The notes below the pieces were generated by a model. It made no database searches and was not told the DNA's origin. It saw only the letters and a list, made by a program, of their open reading frames with translations. A DNA stretch of 64,000 nucleotides, from NCBI RefSeq assembly GCF_035294505.1, contig NZ_DATGKU010000038.1, positions 1 through 64,000 on the forward strand, written 5' to 3'. The position numbers were made by a program, and so were the translations under genes. Shown in pieces: positions 21,835-31,630 of the stretch. Every line of letters starts with the position of its first letter. Within the stretch, counting starts at the first letter, position 1. The DNA is from Chthonomonas sp035294505. GTDB taxonomy: Bacteria; Armatimonadota; Chthonomonadetes; Chthonomonadales; Chthonomonadaceae.

Positions 21835-22690
21835 CATGTTTCTCACATTTTCCTCCCCTCTTAGTAGGGAGAAAGGAAGGGATAGGGGGCGCACAAGGCT
21901 GGCTTGCTGGTAAGCCCCCACCCCCCGCCCCTCCCCCAATTTGGGAGAGGGGAGACCAATAAGCTTACTCGCGGTTTCCTTTGATAGGCTGTCTTTTGAA
22001 AAACTGGCAAGATAGCCCCCTTTCTCCCTAATAGGGGGAAAGGCCGGGATAGGGGGCGAGCAAAGTCGGCTTACTCCCACGAATTGGCTCTAGAACCGTG
22101 AGATTATCAGCCCTCACCCCTACAAGCCCCCACCCCCCGACCCTCCCCCAATTTGGGAGAGGGGAGACCAGTAAGTTCATTGGCGGTTTTCTGTGATAGG
22201 CTGTTTGCTGGAAACTAACCACAATCGCCCCCTTTCTCCCGAATCGGGGGAAAGGCCGGGATAGGGGGCGAGTAATGTCGGCTTGCTTTGTTAACAGCCT
22301 CTAGAACCGTGAGCTTGTCAGCCCTCACCCCACCCCTCAGAACCGGTGGGAATGGAAACTTAAGATTTCTCGCCTTCGGCTCGAAATGACAGGTGTGTAT
22401 CTCGTCTTCGGCTCGAAAGGATAGGCGTATCGCCGGCTCTTCAAGCCCTCACCCCACCCCTCAGAACCGGTGGGAATGCAAACGCAAGATTTCTCGCCTT
22501 CGGCTCGAAATGACAGGTGTGTATCTCGAAATGACAGGTGTTTGTCTCACGAGAAATGACAGTGGTATCATCGGCTCTTCAAGCCCCTCCCCTCTCTAGG
22601 GGTGGGAGGGCTAGCTTCCCCCCGCGTGCGGGGGGATGAGAGGGGGGCTTTGGCATCGGCTTTCTACAGCCCCACCCCTACCCCCATAAG
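21835..22690. repeat. Mosaic intergenic repeat cluster 5
   Basis: About 850 bases without a gene. Minus-orientation 28-base core copies at 22362-22389 and 22486-22513, repeated 'cccctttctcccgaatcggggga' type modules, 'tctagaacc' modules, 'accagtaag' modules and a terminal 'ccccgcgtgcgggg' hairpin. It lies between the DUF559 gene and the ABC transporter operon. Confidence 0.85.
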
Positions 22691-22768
22691 CAAACGAAAT
22701 GGTTCCCTCTACGGGTATTATAAAGCCGTTCGGGAAGAGATTTTCTTTGCAACGAGAAGAGAGAACCT

Positions 22769-23818
22769 ATGACGCGCTCCTCTGTTCGACGTTTTCAAGC
22801 CATCGCTTGGCTTGTGTTCGCCTTAGGGCTGGCCGGGTGCAGAAACCCCGCCGCCGTTTCTTCGCGCACCTCCGGCGCGACCAACGAGGCTTCTCCCGCC
22901 GCCTCCGCGCATTACACCCTCAACCTGCCGGAGCCGCCGGAGCCGGCCGTCGCTATTCCCTCCGGCCCCGCCAAACGCCCCTATCGCATCGCGGTCAGTC
23001 TGCTTACCCGCGATGATGACTTCTACATTACCCTTGAAAAGGGCCTCCGAGAAGAGGCGGCGAAAGAGGGTGTGCAGCTTACGGTGGAATCGGGCGATAA
23101 AGACCTGAACAAACAGATTAACCAGGTGCAGAACTTCGTAGCCCAAAAGTACGATGCCATTATCCTCTGCCCGGTGGATAGCCAAGGCGTTATCTCCGCG
23201 GTAGCCCTCGCCAACAATGCGCATATCCCCGTTTTCACGGCCGACATCACCAGCAATGGCGGCAAGATCGTCTCCTACATCGCCTCGGATAACGTGCAGG
23301 GCGGGAGGCTTGTTGGAGAGTATGCCGCGAAGAACCTGTTGCATGGCAAAGGCGAGGTGGCCATCCTCGATCTCTCTACGGTGACTTCGGTTCAAGACCG
23401 AGTAAGAGGCTTTAAACAGGCCATCGCCCAGTATCCGGGAATCAAGATTGTAGCCGACCAGGACGTCCCCGGCGCCAAACGCGAAAACGCGCTGCCGGTG
23501 GCCACCGATGTCCTCACAGCCCATCCGCATATCAATCTGATCTTCGGCATCAACGACCCGGTGGCCCTTGGCGCGCTTTCCGCCCTGCAGCAGCTTAACA
23601 ACAAAACGGTGATGGTGGTGGGTTTCGACGCCGGCCCGGAAGCGCAAAACTATATCGCCTCCGGCAGCCAATTGAAAGCCGAGGCCATACAGTACCCGCA
23701 CCTCATCGGCAAAACCGCCATAGATGCGGTTGTTAAAGTGCTTAACGGGGGAACGGTGCCTCCCAAAATCGCTATTCCTACCGGCCTTGTAACCCAGGCC
23801 AGCTTCATCAAAAAATAG
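22769..23818 (+). CDS. Sugar ABC transporter substrate-binding lipoprotein (RbsB-like)
   Basis: 349 aa. The signal ends in LAFALGLAGC-type sequence (LGLAGC, lipobox Cys24), so the mature protein is a lipoprotein; lspA and lgt are encoded 4 kb downstream. From residue 70 it shows the Peripla_BP_4 pattern of ribose/galactose-type binding proteins: YRIAVSLLTRDDDFY, LILCPVDSQGV-like core, YIASDNVQGGRLVGEY, GKGEVAILDLSTV, RVRGFKQAI and FGINDPVALGAL. The ligand is probably a sugar or related polyol, not defined by sequence. First gene of a binding protein-permease-oxidoreductase group; gaagagag precedes the ATG. Confidence 0.9.
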   Translation: MTRSSVRRFQAIAWLVFALGLAGCRNPAAVSSRTSGATNEASPAASAHYTLNLPEPPEPAVAIPSGPAKRPYRIAVSLLTRDDDFYITLEKGLREEAAKEGVQLTVESGDKDLNKQINQVQNFVAQKYDAIILCPVDSQGVISAVALANNAHIPVFTADITSNGGKIVSYIASDNVQGGRLVGEYAAKNLLHGKGEVAILDLSTVTSVQDRVRGFKQAIAQYPGIKIVADQDVPGAKRENALPVATDVLTAHPHINLIFGINDPVALGALSALQQLNNKTVMVVGFDAGPEAQNYIASGSQLKAEAIQYPHLIGKTAIDAVVKVLNGGTVPPKIAIPTGLVTQASFIKK

Positions 23819-23827
23819 GCCATCGCC

Positions 23828-24889
23828 ATGCAGCCCATCTCTGTCCCTAAGTCGCGTGAAGAGCAGACCTCCTCCTCGCTAACCTGGAAGCTCGCCTTTT
23901 TTGGTGTGAACCCAGGTGTTATGCTGGGCTTTGTGCTGCTGGTTGTGGCCCTTTGGGCCACAACGCCCAGCTTTCGCCAGGTTTCTACCCTTCAAAATTT
24001 GCTGCAGCAGGTCTCCCTCAACGTCATCATCTCGGTGGGCATGACGTTTGTCATCATCACGGCGGGCATAGACCTCTCGGTAGGCTCTGTGCAGGGGCTG
24101 GTGGGCACCGTGACCGCTTTGGTGCTTATGGCCCCGCCCCTCGTCGCGCGTTTCGGCAGCGGGGTGATGGTGCTGGCCGTTTTGGCCGGAACCGTTGCCG
24201 GCATCCTCATCGGGCTGCTTAACGGCCTCCTCGTCGCCTACCTCAACATCCAGCCCTTCATCGCCACGTTGGCCACCATGTGGATATTGCGGGGCCTGGC
24301 CGAAGTGCTTACCAACGGCTCCCCGGTTGGCACGGCCATGCCCGGCACCCCGCTGGCCTCGTTGCGCAACAACATCTTGGAACATCAGTTCACCATGCTC
24401 GGCATGGGCTATGTGGGGCCGCTCCCCCTTTCCGCTTTGGTCGCGCTGATCACGGTCGTCATCGGGCATATCATTCTCAGCAAAACCCGTTTTGGACGAC
24501 AGGTCTATGCGCTGGGTGGGAACCCGGAGGCCACTCGGCTCTCCGGCATCAACGTGAAACGGATCCTGCTGATCGTCTATCTGCTGTCTGGACTTCTGTC
24601 CGGCATTGCGGCCATCTTACTGATGTCCAAACTGGTAAGCGGTCAACCCACCGCCGGTTCGGGCTTTGAGCTTTACAGTATCGCGGCGGTGGTGCTGGGC
24701 GGCACAAGCCTGTTTGGCGGGCAAGGCTCCGTTATTGGAAGCGTCATCGGGGCGCTCATCATCGGCATCATCGGCATGGGCCTCGATCTTCATGGCGTCA
24801 GCTCGTTTTGGCAACAGGTCGTTATGGGGGTTCTTATTCTGCTGGCGGTGCTTCTCGACCAGGTGACGCGCAAAACGTCGTATCGCTAA
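23828..24889 (+). CDS. Sugar ABC transporter permease (RbsC-like)
   Basis: 353 aa, about ten hydrophobic segments. Family signatures: VSLNVIISVGMTFVIITAGIDLSVGS (near residue 60), LLNGLLVAYLNIQPFIATLATMWILRGLA (about 135-160), and the EAA-like coupling loop GRQVYALGGNPEATRLSGINV (about 223-243). Starts 10 bases after the binding protein gene. No cognate ATP-binding (RbsA-type) gene is present between or beside the two, so the ATPase must be supplied from elsewhere or be lost. Confidence 0.9.
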   Translation: MQPISVPKSREEQTSSSLTWKLAFFGVNPGVMLGFVLLVVALWATTPSFRQVSTLQNLLQQVSLNVIISVGMTFVIITAGIDLSVGSVQGLVGTVTALVLMAPPLVARFGSGVMVLAVLAGTVAGILIGLLNGLLVAYLNIQPFIATLATMWILRGLAEVLTNGSPVGTAMPGTPLASLRNNILEHQFTMLGMGYVGPLPLSALVALITVVIGHIILSKTRFGRQVYALGGNPEATRLSGINVKRILLIVYLLSGLLSGIAAILLMSKLVSGQPTAGSGFELYSIAAVVLGGTSLFGGQGSVIGSVIGALIIGIIGMGLDLHGVSSFWQQVVMGVLILLAVLLDQVTRKTSYR

Positions 24890-24913
24890 TCCGCCTTTAA
24901 GGGAGGGGTGCTT

Positions 24914-26080
24914 ATGGGTTTAAGTATTGGAGTTGTAGGTTTAGGCAGTTTTGGCAGCTTATTTGCCGAACTGTTCTGCTGCCATCCGGCGGTTTCGCGG
25001 GTGGCCCTCTGCGATCGCGAACCCGACCGCATCGCTCGGCTTGCCAAACAGCCTCTTTTTCAAAAGAAGTTTCGTTCTGAGGACGGCTTCACAAGCCTGG
25101 AGGCGCTTTGTAACAGCGACGTAGATGCCGTTGCGATCTTCACGCAGCACTGGCTTCACGCCCCACAGGCCATTTTCGCTATGGAGCGGGGAAAACACGT
25201 CTACAGTGCCGTGCCGATCATCTCCCTCCCCTACGGCGATGAGATATTGGAGTGGTGCGAACGTCTTATCGCCACCTGTCGCCGAACGGGCATGAGCTAC
25301 ATGCTTGGGGAGACCACCTACTTTCATCCGGGCGCGATGTTCTGCAGGCGCCAGGCGGCAACGGGAGCGTTCGGCTCGTTTATCTACGCGGAAGGCGAAT
25401 ATCTTCACAGCTTCGATAGCCCCGGCTGCGATCTTCGGGTGGTTATGGCCCATCGCTTGGCAAGCCAGGCCGGCAAGGAGTGGCAGGGGCAGTTAGAGAA
25501 ATATCGCCAACAAGGCGCCCAAGATAGCCCGATGCACTATCCCACACACTCCACCTCCGGCCCCATCAGCGTAATGCGCGCTCATGCCGTTAAAGTAAGC
25601 GCTTGGGGCACGCCCTCCGACGATCCCTACTTCCGCGACGGACTAACCCCCTTTAGCAACGTAACCGCCCTGTTTAAAATGAGCAACGGGGCCACCATGC
25701 GCATCTGCGAGCACCGTCACTGCAGCATTCTGCGTGAGACCTTCCGCATCTACGGCACCGATGGCTCCTATGAAAACGGCGTTTGGGTTGCGAAAGAGCG
25801 AGCGCGGCCTCTTACGGTGGAGGAGATGCGCGATCCTCTGCCCCCAGAAGTTTGGAACGCCTATATGGCAGGATGTTCCGTGCCCGAAGCCTATTTAGGC
25901 CATGAAGGTTCTCACGGCTACCTGGTACATGAGTTTGTATCGGCTTTGGAGGAGGGACGACGGCCTGCCATTCATGCTTGGGAGGCGGTAAGATATACCG
26001 TCCCCGGCGTGATGGCCCACAAATCCGCCTTACGCGATGGCGAGGTGCTTGCCGTTCCCGATTGGGGAGACCCGCCTTAA
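24914..26080 (+). CDS. Gfo/Idh/MocA family oxidoreductase
   Basis: 388 aa NAD(P)-dependent oxidoreductase, usually acting on sugars or inositols. The N-terminal Rossmann fold shows GVVGLGSFGSLFAE, DREPDRIARLA, SDVDAVAIFTQHWLHAPQAI and the AMERGKHVYSAVP segment that replaces the common EKP motif. The C-terminal alpha/beta half contains EGEYLHSFDS, HSTSGPISVMRAHAVKVSAWG and GSYENGVWV. ATG 24914 is preferred over GTG 24908 because GGGAGGGG (24901-24908) spaces correctly to it. It is 24 bases from the permease stop, so it probably processes the imported sugar. Confidence 0.88.
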   Translation: MGLSIGVVGLGSFGSLFAELFCCHPAVSRVALCDREPDRIARLAKQPLFQKKFRSEDGFTSLEALCNSDVDAVAIFTQHWLHAPQAIFAMERGKHVYSAVPIISLPYGDEILEWCERLIATCRRTGMSYMLGETTYFHPGAMFCRRQAATGAFGSFIYAEGEYLHSFDSPGCDLRVVMAHRLASQAGKEWQGQLEKYRQQGAQDSPMHYPTHSTSGPISVMRAHAVKVSAWGTPSDDPYFRDGLTPFSNVTALFKMSNGATMRICEHRHCSILRETFRIYGTDGSYENGVWVAKERARPLTVEEMRDPLPPEVWNAYMAGCSVPEAYLGHEGSHGYLVHEFVSALEEGRRPAIHAWEAVRYTVPGVMAHKSALRDGEVLAVPDWGDPP

Positions 26081-26084
26081 TATC

Positions 26085-27385
26085 CGGCAGCGTGGGCGGC
26101 CTGCATCCCCCACCCCCCTCAAGGCCGACACAGGGGTTCCCAGAAAATCGCAAGATTTTCTGGGGCAGGGCGCCCTCCCCCTCAGAGCTTGTGGGAACTG
26201 AAACTCAAGATTTCTCGCCTTCGGCTCGAAATGACAGGCGTGGCATCGGCTCGAAATGACAGTTGTTTATCTCGCCTGTGGCACGAAAGGACAGTCGTAT
26301 CACCGGCTCTTCAGGCCCCACTCCTACAAGCCCCCACCTCCACTCCCCTTCCCCACTTTGGGAGAGGGGCACCTCGCGGTGGGCGTCCTCGCGGACGGCG
26401 CCTTTGCGGCCAGCCCAGTTTCCGTAATCGTCTCTTTTCTCTGGCCGCTGCATCGCCGTGCGCTAGCACCTCCCGAATCGGGGGAAAGGACGGGATAGGG
26501 GGCGAACGAGATAGACTTGCTTATCAGCCCCCACCCCCCCGCCCCTCCCCCACTTTGGGAGAGGGGAGACCAGTAAGTTTATTGGCAGTTTTCTATGATA
26601 ATCTTCCCTTCGGAAACTAACCACAATCGCCCCCTTTCTCCCTAATAGGGGGAAAGGACGGGATAGGGGGCGAACAAAGTCGGCTTACTTTGCTGACTTT
26701 CTCTGGAACCTCGAGAGTGACAGTCTCACCCATCCCACCCCGCCCCTCAGAACCGGTAAGGATTGAAACGCAAGATTTCTCGCCTTCGGCTCGAAATGAC
26801 AGTTGTTTATCTCGTCTTCGGCACGAAAGGACAGTCGTATCGCCAGCTCTTCAAGCCCCACTCCTACAAGCCCCCACCCCCCCGCCCCTCAAGGCCGACG
26901 CCCTCCCCCTCCCCCTATCAGGGAGAGGGGAGACCAGCAAATGGGGCACGGTCACCGTGCCCCTACAGGCGGTTTCCTTTGATAGGCTGTTTGTTAGAAA
27001 CTAACCACAATCGCCCCCTTTCTTCCTAATAGGGGGAAAGGCCGGGATAGGGGGCGAGCAAGGCAGGCTTGCTTGGTTAACTGCCTCTAGAACCGCGAGA
27101 TTGTCAGCCCCTCCCCCTTCCCCTCAGAACCGTTGGGGATGGAAACGCAAGATTTCTCGCCTTCGGCTCGAAATGACAGGCGTGGTATCGGCTCGAAATG
27201 ACAGTTGTTGATCTCGTCTGTGGCACGAAAGGACAGTCGTACCGCCAGCTCTTCAAGCCCCCACCCCCCGCCCCTCAAGGCCGATACAGGGGTCCCCAGA
27301 AAATCGAAAGATTTTCTGGGGTAGGGCACCCTCCCCCTCCCCCAATTTGGGAGAGGGGAGGCCGACAAGATAGGCTTACTCTTGC
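26085..27385. repeat. Mosaic intergenic repeat cluster 6 (largest)
   Basis: About 1.3 kb of modules in minus orientation: core copies at 26207-26234, 26772-26799 and 27149-27176, and hairpins of the CCAGAAAATC-GATTTTCTGG type at about 26139-26164 and 27295-27320. 'cagccc...ggccgctgcatcgccgtgcg', 'cctaatagggggaaagg' and 'ggggcacggtcaccgtgcccc' (26943-26963) are also present. No gene seen. Confidence 0.85.
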
Positions 27386-27461
27386 TCGGTAACCGGTTCG
27401 AGAACCCAATCGCTTCGGGAACCTGCCTCCCCTTCTTTACCGTAGTCCAAAAAGGACGTGG

Positions 27462-27467
27462 TACAAT
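27462..27467 (+). promoter_or_regulatory. -10-like TACAAT close to the lspA start
   Basis: TACAAT lies 7 bases before the ATG at 27475 with no clear Shine-Dalgarno in between. If used, it would give a leaderless or near-leaderless lspA mRNA. The -35 match (TTTACC, 27436-27441) has a 20-base spacer and is weak. Confidence 0.35.
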
Positions 27468-27474
27468 AGTGAGT

Positions 27475-28083
27475 ATGGAAGATAGCGTGCAAAAGGGTGC
27501 AGTCGCTCCATTAAGAGAGCAAGTTCAAGAGGAATCCCATCGGGTACGTGCTTTACGACCGGTCTACTTTTACCTTATTGTCTCTGTTGTCTTTTTCAGC
27601 GATCAGCTCAGCAAACATTGGGTTCAGACGCATCTGATTCCTGAAGGCCCCTCACGCCCCATTTTCGGCAGCGCGTTTCTGCTGACCCTTACCCATAACA
27701 CCGGCGGTGCCTGGGGCCTGTTGCCGCGCGGAAACCCGCTCTTCATTGTTTTTGCCGTCGTGGCGGCCATTACCTTGCTCTATGCCTACCATCGCATGCT
27801 CCATGTCGATCTGCTGGTAGGCACCTCCTTCGCACTCGCTCTGGGCGGCGCGCTTGGAAATCTCACCGATCGCCTCAGCCTGGGCTATGTTGTGGACTTC
27901 TTCGATTTGCGCATCATCCAATGGCCTATCTTCAACATCGCCGATTCGGCAATCACGTTGGGCATTACCCTGCTGATAATCCATTTCCTTGTGTCGCTCT
28001 GGAACGATAAGGCCCATCCCCACACGCCTCCTGTTGTTGAACCGGCAGAAGCCTCTTGCTCCGAGCCGATACAGACCGAGTAG
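27475..28083 (+). CDS. lspA: Lipoprotein signal peptidase (signal peptidase II)
   Basis: 202 aa aspartic membrane protease that removes lipoprotein signal peptides. Seen: SDQLSKHWVQTHL (42-54), THNTGGAWGLLP (73-84), GNLTDRLSLGYVVDFFD (128-144) with catalytic D132, and FNIADSAI (153-160) with catalytic D157. Four hydrophobic segments fit the family. The frame is open upstream to 27382, but that part is repeat-derived, so ATG 27475 is chosen. lgt begins 6 bases after the stop, giving a compact lipoprotein maturation pair. Confidence 0.95.
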   Translation: MEDSVQKGAVAPLREQVQEESHRVRALRPVYFYLIVSVVFFSDQLSKHWVQTHLIPEGPSRPIFGSAFLLTLTHNTGGAWGLLPRGNPLFIVFAVVAAITLLYAYHRMLHVDLLVGTSFALALGGALGNLTDRLSLGYVVDFFDLRIIQWPIFNIADSAITLGITLLIIHFLVSLWNDKAHPHTPPVVEPAEASCSEPIQTE

Positions 28084-28088
28084 ACTCT

Positions 28089-29051
28089 ATGCACCCGATA
28101 CTGTTTCATATTGGCCATTACGCCGTTCACTCCTATGGCGTGCTGATTATGCTGGGGGTGTTGTTGGCCACGCGTTACGCCATGCGCCTGTGTGACTACC
28201 GCATGCGCGTTTGCCCCATCGGCTCTCCACGCCGCATTCACCCAGATGTCATCTTCGATGTCGCCTTTTTCGGCGTCATATTCTCCATCATCGGGGCTCG
28301 CCTGGTGTTTGTTTTGCTTGATTGGGGCGACTATGCCGCCCATCCATTGGATATCTTTCGCATCTGGATGGGCGGCCTTTCCATCCACGGGGCGATGCTC
28401 TTTGCCATTTTTACCCTGCTCTGGATATGCCGAAGTCGCAAGCTCTCATTTTATGCCGTAGCCGACATTGGGGCCACGGCCTGGCCGCTGGGCTATGCCA
28501 TCGGGCGCATCGGCTGCTTGCTTAACGGATGCTGCTACGGTGCCCCCACCTCCTTGCCTTGGGGCGTTCGCTTTCCCGACGAAGACCACCCCGGTCAGCT
28601 TACCCCGCCAAGCCACCCCATTCAGCTCTATGCCACGATCATCAATCTGGGTTTCTTTTGGTGGCTAACCCGCTGGCAAAAGCGTCCGAGGCGTGATGGA
28701 GAGCTGTTTTGGGCCTATATTGCCATGTACGGTGCCTACCGGTTCGCCGTGGAGTTCCTTCGTGCCGGTGCCACGTCCACCTATCGCATTCCATCGTTGC
28801 ACATCACCGATACCCACATCGTAAGCATCCTTATGGTTCTTATCGGGTTGTGGGGTGTGTTCGCCCTGCGACGCCGACGCCCAGCCTACAGCGACACCGA
28901 GTTGCCTCCCGATCTCGCTACGGTGCCCTCGCCCGAAGGCTTTCCGCAGGAAAGCGACGGTGCCGACCTAAAGGAGCCGGTAGCCACCGCATCGCAATCG
29001 GAAACATCTCCTCCTCTGGTGAAACCCTCTGTCAAGGAGAAGCCCTCATGA
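28089..29051 (+). CDS. lgt: Prolipoprotein diacylglyceryl transferase
   Basis: 320 aa integral membrane enzyme that attaches diacylglycerol to the lipobox Cys. Diagnostic sequence: HSYGVLIMLGVLLATR (14-29), GARLVFVL (69-76), GGLSIHGAML (95-104), and the Lgt signature GRIGCLLNGCCYG (139-151), followed by PWGVRFP and HPIQLYA (176-182). ATG 28089 gives the expected N-terminus MHPILFHIGHYAVHSYG. An acidic/proline-rich tail of about 55 residues (SDTELPPDL...KEKPS) extends beyond the usual end. Its stop overlaps the start of the next gene by four bases (ATGA). Confidence 0.95.
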   Translation: MHPILFHIGHYAVHSYGVLIMLGVLLATRYAMRLCDYRMRVCPIGSPRRIHPDVIFDVAFFGVIFSIIGARLVFVLLDWGDYAAHPLDIFRIWMGGLSIHGAMLFAIFTLLWICRSRKLSFYAVADIGATAWPLGYAIGRIGCLLNGCCYGAPTSLPWGVRFPDEDHPGQLTPPSHPIQLYATIINLGFFWWLTRWQKRPRRDGELFWAYIAMYGAYRFAVEFLRAGATSTYRIPSLHITDTHIVSILMVLIGLWGVFALRRRRPAYSDTELPPDLATVPSPEGFPQESDGADLKEPVATASQSETSPPLVKPSVKEKPS

Positions 29052-29788
29052 GCCGAAAAGTTGTTGGAATTACTTGTGGAGTAGCGGAGGCGACGGGGAC
29101 TTCGGGTCTCCGTCATGTTCTTAACGATGCCTATGTTCGCGCTATCGAGGAGGCCGGCGGCATTCCGGTGGTGCTTCCCAGTCTCTCCTCGCCTTCACCA
29201 GAGGCGTGGATGGGCTATCTTGACGCGATAGATGGCCTGTTGCTGACCGGAGGAGCCGACATAGACCCGGCCCACTACGGGCAAGCTCGCCACGCGAAGC
29301 TCGGTGAGGTGCAACCCATGCGCGACGCCACCGAAATTCCGCTTGTTCAGCAGGCCCTAGAACGAGACCTGCCTATCTTGGGCATCTGTCGCGGCATTCA
29401 GGTTCTGAACGTGGCCTTGGGAGGAACGCTGTATCAAGACCTACCAAGTGAATCTCCCTCTGAAATTCATCACCGGCAGACCGACTTGGGCTACAAACGC
29501 AGCGATTTCAGCCACTCGATCATCATCGAGCCAGATAGCCGCCTGGCTTCCATTGTGGGCTGTAGGGAGATGAAAGTAAACTCGCTGCACCATCAGGCGG
29601 TGCGCGACGTGGCACCGGGCCTAAGGGTTGTTGCCCGTGCCCCCGATGGGGTGATTGAGGGACTTGAGTCGGATCGACACCGTTTCGTCCTGGCCGTGCA
29701 GTTCCATCCGGAAGAGACGGCCGTTCACGACCACCATTCCAAACGTCTGTTTGAAGCCTTCCTTGCCGCATTGTGCGGTTGTGGTTAG
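29048..29788 (+). CDS. Gamma-glutamyl-GABA hydrolase-like class I glutamine amidotransferase (peptidase C26)
   Basis: 246 aa. Nucleophile C114 in LGICRGIQVLNVALGG, with His and Glu in VQFHPEET near the end, and GLLLTGGADIDPAHYG (63-78) as the oxyanion region: the PuuD-like C26 pattern. It would hydrolyse gamma-glutamyl amides. ATG 29048 overlaps the lgt stop by 4 bases and has AAGGAG upstream. The last codons (CGCG, stop) are written by the intergenic repeat module gcggttgtggttag, so repeat insertion reset the C-terminus. Confidence 0.88.
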   Translation: MSRKVVGITCGVAEATGTSGLRHVLNDAYVRAIEEAGGIPVVLPSLSSPSPEAWMGYLDAIDGLLLTGGADIDPAHYGQARHAKLGEVQPMRDATEIPLVQQALERDLPILGICRGIQVLNVALGGTLYQDLPSESPSEIHHRQTDLGYKRSDFSHSIIIEPDSRLASIVGCREMKVNSLHHQAVRDVAPGLRVVARAPDGVIEGLESDRHRFVLAVQFHPEETAVHDHHSKRLFEAFLAALCGCG

Positions 29789-30420
29789 TTTCCAAGGGAA
29801 GGTTATCACAGGAAACCGCCTGTAGGGGCACGGTGACCGTGCCCCTTTTGCTCATCTCCCCTCTCCCTGATAGGGGGAGGGGAGTGGGGGTGGGGGCTTG
29901 AAGAGCTGGCGATACGCCTGTCCTTTCGTGTCAAAGACGAGATCAACAACTGTCATTTCGAGCCGAAGGCGAGAAATCTTAGGTTTCCATTCCCACCGGT
30001 TCTGAGGGGAAGTGGGAGGCGCTGACAATCTCGCGGTTCTAGAGAAAGTCAGCAAACTGAGCTTATCTCGTTCGCCCCCTATCCCCTCCTTTCCCCCGAT
30101 TCGGGAGAAAGGGGGCGGTCAAGGTTGGTTTCCGAAGGAAAGGTTATCGTAGCAAACCACCGATGAGCTTACTGGTCTCCCCTCTTTCCAATGGGGGAAG
30201 GGGGGGCTTGAAGAGCGGGTGAAATAAACACCTGTCATTTCGAGATACACACCTGTCATTTCGAGCCGAAGGCGAGAAATCTTGAGTTTCACTTCCCACC
30301 CGTTCTGAGGGGGTGGGGGCTTTGAAAGAAACGGTTCTGGCCTTGAGTTGGCCACCGCGAGGACGCCCACCACAAGGTGCCCCTCTCCCATTCGGGAGAG
30401 GGGATGACGAGCCTGCACAG
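29774..30420. repeat. Mosaic intergenic repeat cluster 7
   Basis: Plus-orientation modules starting inside the 3' end of the preceding gene: 'gcggttgtggttagtttcc', 'ggggcacggtgaccgtgcccc' (29826-29846), core copies at 29953-29980 and 30256-30283, 'ggttctagag', 'cccgattcgggagaaaggggg' and 'accgcgaggacgcccacc'. No gene seen. Confidence 0.85.
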
Positions 30421-30454
30421 AAAGGACAGTAGAAAGTAAGGTCAATCGGTTAGA

Positions 30455-31630
30455 TTACTGTGGCTGCTGCTGTTGGGCGAGGGCCACATCGTCCAGCGTG
30501 TTCGGGTTGAAGTAGAAGGGCTTGCCCAAAAGGCTTTGCCACTGCGCGCGCTGTTCGGGGGTAAGAACGGCAAGCGCCTTATTGCCGTATTCGACGCGCG
30601 CCTTATACATCTTGGCTTCGGCCTGCCGGGCCCGATCGGGCAATGTGGCCATGATCTGCTGTAGTTGAGACGGGTCAAAACGGGGCGGCCCTTGAGGGCC
30701 AGGAGCAGGCTGTTGCCCCGGCACAGCTCCGTTGGCTTCCGCTGTATTTGTACTCGTGTTTTCGGGTTGGAAGAGGCCCATCAACGTTTGCCGCTGCAGT
30801 TGTCGAAAATCGTTGGCGATCTTTTTAATGGCCGTGCGTTGGTCAGGCGTAAGGTTCAGCTTATCGGCCACCTTGTCGTCCGACAGCGCCATCGCGGTTC
30901 TCCATTGGAGGTCGAGCTGATGCAGGCGGTTCTTTTGCCAGTCGTTCAGAACGGCCTCAAGCTTGGCATCCTCCTGATCGGTTATTTTGGCTACCGTGGC
31001 CTCCATCTGTTGACCCTGCTGTTGGAAGAAGACCCTTCGCTCTTCCGGGGTCATGTCACGAAAGTTCTGCCGGTTCTGCTGGATGTTTTGTCGCCACGCG
31101 TCGGCCACCTGAGTGAACGTGTCGCGCTGCACGCCCACGATGAGCTGGTTCAACTGGTTCTGTTGATCGCCGCTGAGCAGCAGCTCATGGCGCACATCGT
31201 CACGTCGTAGCAGAAGGGCTTCATTCGAGCGTGTGGGGTCGAGGAACAGCGGCCCTTGTTGAGGCAGCCGGCTCATAACATTTTGAAACATCGCAAAGCC
31301 CGCCTGGAACTGCTGCCTGAAGTTACGCCCCTGAAAGTTTCCTCTTTGTCTGCCAAAGCCCTGATAGGGGGCGCCGCCGGCGCCTTGATAGGGGTAGCCT
31401 TGGAGGTAGTAGTTTGGATAGTTGTAGTAGCCTCCGAAAGGTACAGCCCACGGCAAGAAGAAACCCGTCGTCGGCGTCCAATAGCCGTTGAAGGGCGCCG
31501 GTGTGTACACATAGTTATTTTTATTTCCATTGGGAGGCGGTATGATTTTTTGTGCCTTTACCGCCGATACGCCGAAAGCGATACCGATCCCTAGGAGGGT
31601 CGTAATAAGTAGACGCTCCGCTCTTTTCAT
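30455..31630 (-). CDS. Secreted glutamine-rich protein of unknown function (Spy/LTXXQ-like helices)
   Basis: 391 aa from ATG 31630, where GGGAGAG spaces well; an upstream ATG at 31654 would place the ribosome site inside the gene. Signal peptide LLITTLLGIGIAFGVSAVKA. Residues about 30-110 are Tyr/Pro/Gly/Asn-rich (YNYPNYYLQGYPYQGAGGAPY). The remainder is helical and Gln-rich, with several 'LTPDQRTAI', 'LTPEQRAQWQ' and 'MTPEERRVFF' segments like the LTxxQ motifs of periplasmic Spy/CpxP-type chaperones. Function is not established. A weak TATAAC lies upstream. Confidence 0.75.
   Translation of the reverse strand: MKRAERLLITTLLGIGIAFGVSAVKAQKIIPPPNGNKNNYVYTPAPFNGYWTPTTGFFLPWAVPFGGYYNYPNYYLQGYPYQGAGGAPYQGFGRQRGNFQGRNFRQQFQAGFAMFQNVMSRLPQQGPLFLDPTRSNEALLLRRDDVRHELLLSGDQQNQLNQLIVGVQRDTFTQVADAWRQNIQQNRQNFRDMTPEERRVFFQQQGQQMEATVAKITDQEDAKLEAVLNDWQKNRLHQLDLQWRTAMALSDDKVADKLNLTPDQRTAIKKIANDFRQLQRQTLMGLFQPENTSTNTAEANGAVPGQQPAPGPQGPPRFDPSQLQQIMATLPDRARQAEAKMYKARVEYGNKALAVLTPEQRAQWQSLLGKPFYFNPNTLDDVALAQQQQPQ

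Noticed and set aside
26085..27385. Insertion sequence with transposase
   Set aside because: The repeats are mobile-looking, but no frame resembles a transposase or RAYT protein within the window.
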